A DNA stretch of 64,000 bases from Parelaphostrongylus tenuis (taxonomy: Eukaryota > Nematoda > Chromadorea > Rhabditida > Metastrongylidae), in the NCBI GenBank assembly GCA_019055375.1, contig JAHQIW010006014.1, positions 1 to 64,000 on the forward strand, in the 5' to 3' direction. Every line of letters starts with the position of its first letter. Within the stretch, counting starts at the first letter, position 1. This document shows, one piece after another, positions 56,490 through 64,000 of this stretch. The notes under the pieces are model-generated. The model worked only from the letters and a program-made list of their open reading frames with translations, ran no database searches and had not been told where the DNA came from. The translations under genes and the position numbers were made by a program.

Positions 56490-59400
56490 TTAGATTTCTG
56501 AGTGTTTTGACTTTGCGAAGCCAATGCGCTTTTGACCGATATCGAAGACGTTGCAATAGGTGCCAATCCAAGGTGCGCCAAGTATCCAGTCCGTAGTCAT
56601 ACTTCCAGTGAGGATTTCGAAAAATGCTAGAACGCACTGAAAATTTTGTTTGTCAGTTATAGAGTACAGCAAGGACTGAGATCCCAAGAGCGATAGCAAC
56701 GCGCAAATCTACAGAGTCGAGGAAAAAGTTTCTTAGCATCCGCGAAAAATTCAAGTTTTTTGTATGTTACACTCAATATCTTACTTGATTATTTAGATAC
56801 TTAGATGGTCCTTCTTCATTAGTTGTGCGGACTCCAGCACATTCCAAATGCTATATTGCTGGTCGTGCATAGAATATTCCTTTTCCTGACGTAACTTTGC
56901 AAAGACTTCTTCAAGTCTTCATGATGTCTTTTCCATAGAATGGGTTTCGGCGAAGGATCCTCTGCCGGGCTTCCTACTAGTTAATTCGAAGATGGTGCTA
57001 GCCAAAGCAAAAGCAGAGTCGGAAAGAAATTCAACCGACCGCTCGCCTATGATGTAGAAGCCGAAAACCTCTACACTTAATATCGGCTATAGAAAATTCA
57101 TATACATATCTTGGGACTACTTTCATAATAAACTTCCGTGGTAACACCAGTTATAGTGCATCAAATTTTAATGTACTCTTCGGATTCAAATTACCCGTCA
57201 TCAGTTGCACGTCAAAATCCGTTTGGCAAAAATGTCACGATCTGCGTCTGGTGGAATTTCGAAGGTGTCTTGTGTTTCGAAATGGTTCCGAATAGTGGCG
57301 TCATCAATGCCAAAGTCTATTGCGCACAGCTGACCGAGTGCACGATTTGTTGAAGGAAAAGTAGGCAGCTCGTCGAAAGCGCTACCTGTCTCAGTGAGAC
57401 AGTGCCAAACCTCACACCTCAAAGGAGACTATGGAAAAGTTCGATGAATTGAAGGGAATCGGAGTCTTGCTGCGCACAACCTGTTGTTCGGATGCTGCGC
57501 CGTCCGATCTCGGATCTTATTCTTCTTATCATAACATTTCTGCATGGCCGCCGATTCGAGATATGTGGTCAAGTTGAAGAGGCACGACAGGAGGTTTTGA
57601 TCCCGAGCCCAGAAATGACGGTTCCGAGCATACAATCTTGCAGATCGTTGGTAGAAGATCGTGGAAATTGATACTTTGTTCTAGAGAATACTTTTTGTTG
57701 TTTTTAATTGAATTTATGTGTAAACTTTGAATTTTGAGAGTGTGCTAAGGGATTTTTTTCTCAACCTAATAATACCTTCTTTATAAACCTGCCATTATTG
57801 TTATACAGGAGTATATTGCTTGTTTGAGGTGAGTTACTTACCTTGCCGTCTCCAACACCAATGTCGAGTATGTATTCCTTTGGTGACACATCATATTTGA
57901 TGCCGTTGATAGTAAAGATCAAGTCGGGCTGGTTTGTCGTTGTCGAGCAGTTAACTGTGTAAAACTTGTTTAGTGAACTGTAGACTGCATTGGTCTGATT
58001 AACTATTGCTTCTATTATCTCGCTTGGTGCTCCTATCCACGAGGTTCCCGAATCGGAAACCACCTATAAAGATTAGATAAACATTTTGCTGATCTCGGCG
58101 CTATCTATAAGCAGAGTAAGATAAATAGTCGATCAACACAGTAATAGTGCAGGAAAAGAGCAAAATTGTCCTTGTAATGATTGATTTTCGAAATTTAAAT
58201 GAAGCATTTTATTTACCGAGAAAACGAGCTCAATTAACATGGTGCTCTTCGTTATTCTGTTGGCAAGCCTACTAAGGTCTCTTCCAAAATTTATTGAGAC
58301 TAATATGCTGTGCTAATTTTGCAGAGCTGCGATGATTCGATAAGGTGAAATTGAGCACGGTGCTAATAGCAAAAGTTCAGAAGGATTTGCAATAGTAGAC
58401 TTCGTAGCTGCTTTGTCTAAGCTTAGCAACAAAGCATATTAATAAGTAATATATATTTCAATTCCCAAAACTATCAAATCCTATCGGGCGTTTTGTCCTG
58501 AATTCTCATGAAATCCTGTTCTAAAAATCTTTATTCTTTTGATTGCAGAAAAATTCATATTTAACCTTTTTTGATAGCCTGGTTCAAAGAAGCCCCCACT
58601 ATATTAATTCTCCGACTATGTTTCCAAACTTGACCCAGCAAATGAAAATTTTTCCAAAAGAACAAGCTATTTTTCTACTATTTCGTGCCCAATTTTTTTG
58701 CGCATCGTTTGGTATATTTTTGCACATATTTGTCAAACAATGGAGCCGTCATTCGCAACCTACTGCAACAACGAACACCAACACCGAAACCAAATCGGTT
58801 TGCGCCAAAAGCAAAGTTGATCATTTCCTGGGACCGAAGTAGGCCAGTTCAATGGGACTTGTTGTAAGCCGGTCAGACCCTCAACGCTAAGCGATATTGC
58901 CAACAAGTGGACGTTTCAATCAATCAATTCCATGTCACCGCCGTCGCCAACCCATTTTGCTTAGACAATGCAAAGCCACATGTTACCAAGAAAACAAGGA
59001 AGAAGCTGACCACCGATTTAGGCTGGGGCACTTGGATCATTCGCCGTATTCGCCAGATCTGTCTATGTCCGATTTCCAACTCCTCAGATCATTGGAGCAG
59101 TGGTTGGGCGGGAAGAAGTTTCGAGACGTCAAACATTTGCGTCGAGAATTGACTGGTTGGTTTGCAGCGAAGAATAGTGAGTTTTATGAGGGCGGAATTG
59201 ATTTGTCGTCGGAGCGTTGGCAGAATTGCATCCAGATAAACAGAATACTTCAATTAATGCTATTTGATACTTTGAATTACTTGGAAAAATATTTTCTTAA
59301 GTTTTTGGATCAACTTCGGGAACTCAGTTGGAGACCTGATAATAAATTTCACCTCTATCTAGCTAATCCAGAGCTGTAGGCTCAAAGTGATACGTTAATC

Positions 59401-62400
59401 TTCGTATATCTAACCTGTTCTCTTTTTTTCTGTGAAAAACTCCCAATAGAGAAACCTTCCATAGCAAACTGCCAATGGCTTTTGCTGGAGAGTGGAACGT
59501 AATTGATTGCAGGGTGGCAGTTGATCGTATCGACAGCACCGAACGTGATCAAACCAGTCTTCCCATCTTTTTTAGAAAGCTGGAAAAGATTTTTTGCCAA
59601 GTTTCTGCATGCTCAGCCAACACAACTCATTTCAAATTCAATTAATGCTTAAATTATGCACTTTTGATTCAAGTGCGCAAGAGTTCCTGCGAAGAAAGAA
59701 ATGTTTTGTATAAATCCATAAGTCATTGCTGAAGCACCTAAAAAAGCTGAGAAGCCGTCGTAGGCACTATATTACCATATGCACAACCCGTATTCGTGCT
59801 GACTACGAAACATCCCGAAAGAAAACTAATAAAATCTATGCTGGTCTGCACCACGTTTTAGAGTCTTTAGTGAGCTTCGTTCGTTTTGGGAACCTAAATT
59901 CTTTTGTGCAAAGCACCTTGTTTTTTGCTCAGATGAGACAAGAAATAGCCAACGCTAGTTCAAAGGCTTTGACTGTTTTGAACCATTTAAAGGTTTGATA
60001 TGCCAGTGGCTCAAGTACGTCTTTTTAGTCTCACCCCACCCCCCACCCCCCCCCCCTCTCATCAAGGCCACACTCCCCACCATTCTCCCCTACTGAAAGT
60101 ACGGAGTGAGTAAACATGTTAGGTCTAAGCGCATGCGACTGGCGATTAGTGCGTAAGACACTCTCGTACCACACCTCGAAAAAGCTTACAACAATCTTTC
60201 AGAGCATATCAAAGTTCTACTTTTGAAAAGGAGTCGATTGAAAAGCAATAGTTTTTTTCTCGCAAATTCTACCTCACCTTGTCATCCATCCAGATAGTAA
60301 AGAGAGAAGCGTCCAAGTTACCGAGAATATTTTGTAAAGGTGAAGTGACCTGAAGCACTCAACATTTAGTTCCAATTTGCGCTCACAGCCAGCTGCGAAG
60401 AATAAACTTTTGCTTATCTTGAGAGTATTCAAAATTGACCTTTCCGACGGTGATCCCTGACCTGCCAAGCCCAAGAATGCCGTCGATGGGCATGAATAAA
60501 AAGGCGTCATCGGCCTCTGTGACACGGATAAAGTCTTGGTTTTCGATCGTTGCACCTGTGCAAATGATGTTAACGATTAGTTCTTGGACTCTGAACCGAT
60601 AATCAGGAATCGTAAACTGAAGCGAGAGAATGAACTGATGCTATCTGCATGCAAAATTAGTACTTTCAGAAAGGCGATAGCACAAAAATCATAAGAGACG
60701 TGAAATTTATCAATTTCACACTGACAATTCTTCAGTTATCTGAAGACTTACAAATTGCTAAGATAATTTTCGTTAGAATAACGAATTATTGAAGAGATTC
60801 ACTGCTATGCGCAGTAGTGGTGCATTTTGAATTCTTTCATAAATACAATAAAGCAGCTAGGTCATTACCGGCAAAAGAGAAAACATCCTTTGCGAGTGGT
60901 CCACTGCATGATCCAGCTCCATATCGAAGATCGATTGATCTCCATTGTCTTTTGATTGTTGACGATCTCCTAATGTCAAATCTGCGTCTTTTAAAGCGCC
61001 TGCTAGAGACACCTAGGCAGCTGAACGACCTGCACGTAGTGTCGAATACCCATAAGTTCGCCGAACCGGTGTCCGTCAGCAATGACATGTTTTGACCTAG
61101 ATTAATGCTTTATATTATTGGCGATTTACTAGTGTGATGAGCGCATGTGGTGCAGTGGTTAGAGGTGCTCTGCGTCGTATACAGGATCGATGGTTCGATC
61201 TCGCGCTCATGTGACTAAGCCAATCATCCCTTCGAGATCGGTAAATTGGTACCAGATCGGTCTTAGATCTATATGGGAAAATAAGCAGCACTGACTCGGT
61301 ACAGCGGGAGGCCACCGCGAGCCATTGTAACGACCAGATATGCATTCACTCACCTCAAACGAAGTTAAAAATTGGAGACGAAGGCATGGCGTATCCCTCA
61401 GAAATTGATCAACGCTGAGAGCTTATTCTTTTCTAGATTTACTCTTGTGGTCAGGATGAACGTGAATCGATGCCGTGGGTTAGGACATTCTTTAGAAAAT
61501 TGGCTTATGAACCACAGCCCAGTTTTTCCGACTCCAGATTTTCTGGTACCATAAAGAAGTTGTAAAATGCAGCATGCAAACTGCGATATAAGCGTAATAG
61601 TTTGCAAGAGGGTAATTCGATAAATTAAAGCAATGACAGCTGTCATATCAGTCTCTTCACCTTAGTAAGAATTTGGCAGCGCTGCAAGAATTAATGAGTC
61701 TCATTCTCAATTATTCTTGAACCTGTCTTTCGAGATATCCTATGTACAAGTGATTCACACTCTTTTGATATTCATAAAAAATTTGCTGAGCCACCGTGAC
61801 CATACTCCTATACCTGGTGTTCCGATTGTGACGTTTCCAACGTAGAGGTCGTAGTAGTCGCGGAACGGTACTAATCTCTTCTCCAATAGTTGTCCATTAG
61901 CAACATTGCCCATTGCTGGATAGTTTTGATTTTTTTCATTCCTAAACTGTTCTATAAGCATGTTTATTTCACTTTGATAAGTGAAAAAAGCGTTAATAGA
62001 CCATAGTGGTCTTTAACTGTTAGACGGGAGAAAGGGAAAAATCGATCCCTTTTTGCTGGACAAGAACTTTACATAGAGGTGTTTATGCTAGTTTGTTCTA
62101 TAAGTTTTGGCTTGCTAAGAGCAATAAACACGAAGTTTGTTAACCAGAACTGAGTAAAACTGCGCGTCTCTGTATCGTTCAATTGCGCCTTTTTTTCTGA
62201 ACATTTTGATATAGTACTTGCCTATACTTGCTCTTAGGCGGAGCTGTCGTGGAGCATTCGCTTGCTGCTTACGCACGAATGGCGAGTAGGAGAAAATGCT
62301 AATGAAGCGGAGAGCAAGATGAATAGAGCTTATTGTAAACGGAGCGAGCGCGACTGATCTTTCATTCTGTTCTCTCCAGCTGTGAACTTTGCGAACCACT

Positions 62401-63712
62401 TCCTAACGGTCCGTTCTGCGATTGAATCTCCGGTTGGAGCTCTACTAGTCTAGTTCGCCACTTCACTAGCATTTTCCCCTACATTCCATTCGTGCGTGAG
62501 TTATAAGCGAATTTGTTCCAATGGCAGCCCATCTCAAAGCAACTATAAGCACGTCTATACTAAATTTCCACAAAAAATTGCGCACTTGGACGATACCATA
62601 AGTGCAATTTTAACTATTCATGGTAGCAAATTTGGTATTTATTGCTCCAGGCGAACCAAAATTTATGGAACGACCTAATAATTATTCGAAAGCTCAGTTT
62701 TCGGAATGCTATGCTACGTACTTGGTTTCAAAAACATGAAACAATAGTGTAACATTCAAAACAAAATTCTTTACATACGATTTTCCCTTTTGTAAATTAA
62801 TTATCCAGCTTATATTTAGCTGAACAGAAATCCTTTCTTAGACTGTACTAATCGATCGATGGCGTAAATTTCGCAGACTTCAAAAAAAGCCTCTTTAAAA
62901 GACATTCATACAGCGCTGTAGCAAATAGAAGAGTTTTGTGTTTCACACACGGGTTTTTTCGTAGGACGAAACTCTTCCATTGAAGCAATAATCAGTCCAT
63001 AGCGTAGGTTTCGACGTTTCCTGTGCTGTGCTTATTTTCATAGAAGACCATTTCATTGCGGTATAGCAGTGAGAATAATATCCTGTTTCACATATGCTGC
63101 GCATTTACCCTTTTGTTATTCAATATAGGATTTTTCTCCGCTTTGGAAAAAACTATAGACCTCTGCGCGCTCATAGATTTTTCGTGCTTACAGCGAATTG
63201 TAAAGGCGGTAAAAATAAAAGCGCGAAACGGATGTCAAACATGATTTTATTCTAAACGCTGAAGCGCTATAAAAAGGCTTTTTCAAAAAATGAGCACGTA
63301 CAATAGTCGTGCGAGATTAAAGTTTGGGAATAACACTAACACAGCATAGAAATTCTCGCCCAGAGAAGAGGGTCGTTCTTCAATTTCTCTCTGGTAGCAG
63401 AAAAACCCACCATAGTTATACTTTATCTAGTAATATGAAATTTCTACCACCAATCTTTGGAATTTATAATATCGCATAGATATTTGATTCTCATATCAAT
63501 CTTTTCACTATCTGTATTTCAACAAAGAATAGACAAAATCAGTGATAGTTGGCAGTTGACTGACGAAATTGTTTTCAAAAATTTTCTGTAAATGTATTCA
63601 ATAAATCTCACGTCATGACACGGGTCCTGAGCGATCCAGTCGAGCGAAGTTCCATCTTGTATGTCTTGGAGTAAACTATAGCCAAGGAAGCAGCGAGTAC
63701 GATGAACTTCAT
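56490..63712 (-). CDS. Pepsin-family (A1) aspartic protease, 8 exons, complete
   Basis: Secreted acid protease of the nematode pepsin/necepsin-like group. Exons on minus: 63712-63612, 61971-61814, 61096-60869, 60555-60440, 60349-60278, 59579-59415, 58063-57842, 56636-56490. Phases agree throughout and give 402 residues, normal for the family. Start MKFIVLAASLAIVYS is a signal peptide of about 15 residues, followed by a propeptide beginning TYKMELRSTGSLRTRVM. The first catalytic motif is DTGSANLWV (Asp95), the flap is RYGAGS, then IDGILGLG, LFTIWMDDK, GLITFGAVDT, YWQF-like HWQFAMEGFSIG, the second catalytic DSGTSWIGAP (Asp284) and the C-terminal NVFDIGQKRIGFAKSK. Oddity: the usual LGDTF-type segment reads LGAPWIGTYC. 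Most introns start GT and end in TTTCAG-like sites. The exon 2 acceptor (ATCAAAG) is the weakest point; its phase fits. Both active aspartates remain, so an active enzyme is likely. A role in feeding or digestion is inference. Confidence 0.9.
57140..57670 (+). mobile_element. Mariner transposase relic in intron 7 of the protease gene
   Basis: Plus-strand pieces: VTICVWWNFEGVLCFEMVPN and INAKVYCAQLTE in the frame 57138-57353, then in other frames ARRKRYLSQ-stop-DSAKPHTS near 57360-57415 and EKFDELKGIGVLL near 57430-57470. This is the order of a mariner transposase around its second catalytic Asp, with the expected D kept in DSAKPH but stops and frameshifts between. Opposite in strand to the host gene. 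Confidence 0.72.
58690..59380 (+). mobile_element. Mariner transposase relic in intron 6 of the protease gene
   Basis: Pieces in order: PKPNRFAPKAKLIISWD near 58775-58840, GQTLNAKRYCQQVDVS near 58875-58925 (frame-shifted), NPFCLDNAKPHVTKKTRKKL at 58950-59010, then HSPYSPDLSMSDFQLLRSLEQWL in the frame 58897-59379 and a C-terminal KNSEFYEGGIDLSSERWQNC. Two catalytic aspartates are visible (LDNAKPH and SPDLSMSD), the first is in a degraded part. The relic ends about 35 bp from exon 6. Confidence 0.78.
60032..60060 (-). other. G-quadruplex-prone run in intron 5
   Basis: The plus strand has C-runs of 4, 6 and 11-12 separated by single A's, so the minus strand, which is the transcribed sense of the protease gene, has four or more adjacent G-runs with very short loops. 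Such a run could fold as a DNA or RNA quadruplex. Homopolymer length may be uncertain in the assembly. Confidence 0.6.
61133..61430 (+). mobile_element. tRNA-derived SINE in intron 2 of the protease gene
   Basis: The head resembles a tRNA with pol III boxes: GGTGCAGTGGTTAGAGGTGC (A-box region) and GGTTCGATCTCG (B-box). The body contains TTGGTACCAGATCGG, GAGGCCACCGCGAGCC, TGCATTCACTCACCTC and ends near AATTGATCAACGCTGAGAG. It is the best-preserved of four copies in the window (others 23188-23400, 25410-25705, 44025-44232). Confidence 0.78.
62330..62445 (-). mobile_element. Mariner transposase fragment in intron 1 of the protease gene
   Basis: Minus strand encodes GDSIAERTVRKWFAKFTAGE, the N-terminal helix-turn-helix region of mariner transposases (RTVRxWFxKF), followed by a degraded KDQSRS segment. 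Only the DNA-binding part is present. Confidence 0.7.
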
Positions 63713-63730
63713 TGCTAAACAAAGAGATAT
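63713..63730 (-). promoter_or_regulatory. Probable spliced-leader trans-splice acceptor upstream of the protease ATG
   Basis: Two bases before the ATG the minus strand reads CTCTTTGTTTAG, a polypyrimidine-AG acceptor. Acceptors this close to a start codon are typical of nematode genes that receive a spliced leader. It could instead be a cis-splice site to a 5' untranslated exon beyond the window. Confidence 0.55.
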
Positions 63731-64000
63731 CAAATTTGATTCAAGTAGATGCAACGCGACGGTGGAAGAGTGTAGACCATAGACTTAAATTATCGGTTGT
63801 GGGGAAGATGAAGACGTGGAAACGTTAACTACAAGTTTTCTATCAACCGTGGTGTTGGAGAAATCACCATAAAAAATTTCTATGTAAATGTACAAATATA
63901 ATGACTAATTCTTTCTGGCTGTGAACATTCTGATAAATTATCGCGCCTGGACTAATTGCTGTTAGCAATTATCAAATCAAATGCTATTGAGTAATGACTG

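Noticed and set aside
63519..63722. 67-codon minus-strand open frame
   Set aside because: It overlaps protease exon 1 in another frame; the frame starting at 63712 encodes the signal peptide and fits the exon phases.

Overview
The window looks like a repeat-dense piece of a nematode nuclear genome, most likely a clade V/strongylid (hookworm-like) worm. The reasons are one multi-exon gene for a nematode-type pepsin-family (A1) aspartic protease with small exons, an upstream splice-acceptor-like site directly before its ATG, and relics of transposons common in such genomes: Penelope-like elements (PLEs) with GIY-YIG domains, RTE-type LINEs, mariner/Tc1, Merlin and a tRNA-derived SINE. Nothing prokaryotic was seen. 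Most open frames are fragments of dead transposons or antisense shadows.

Layout. 1-8.4 kb is a huge, almost perfect palindrome (arms about 4.04 kb, spacer about 290 bp). Each arm carries two PLE fragments and a tandem array of tRNA-Arg-like units with one intact-looking tRNA-Arg(UCU). 8.4-15.4 kb holds further PLE copies, one split by a 5'-truncated RTE LINE. 15.4-18.2 kb has no recognised gene. 18.2-30.7 kb and 40.0-47.2 kb are diverged direct copies of one segment, so insertions present in only one copy can be recognised against an empty site. 30.7-40 kb holds short ribozyme repeats, RTE relics and a PLE 3' end. 47.2-54 kb holds Tc1-like, Merlin and RTE relics. 56.5-63.7 kb (minus strand) is the aspartic protease gene: 8 exons, 402 codons, with transposon relics in several introns.

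The most interesting layer is a set of type I hammerhead ribozyme (HHR) motifs read directly from the sequence. Four families can be separated. P sits at the 3' ends of PLEs (CTGAAGA core). A has a CTGACGA/CTGATGA core with a GCCCGG stem I. B has GTGCTA-type stem I, is mostly decayed, and is often arranged as outward-facing inverted pairs. C has GGGTCA stem I and forms a 270-bp tandem dimer. Families A, B and C occur as tandem dimers of roughly 270-320 bp units with one ribozyme per unit, the architecture known for retrozyme-like, circular-RNA-producing repeats presumed to be mobilised by PLEs. Several copies (46089-46136, 46359-46406, 36508-36550, 35527-35569) keep all core bases and stems. 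The centre of the large palindrome lies inside a family A element.

All calls are from reading the sequence by eye; no search, folding or alignment program was run. Element boundaries are approximate unless a splice site or repeat edge is named.
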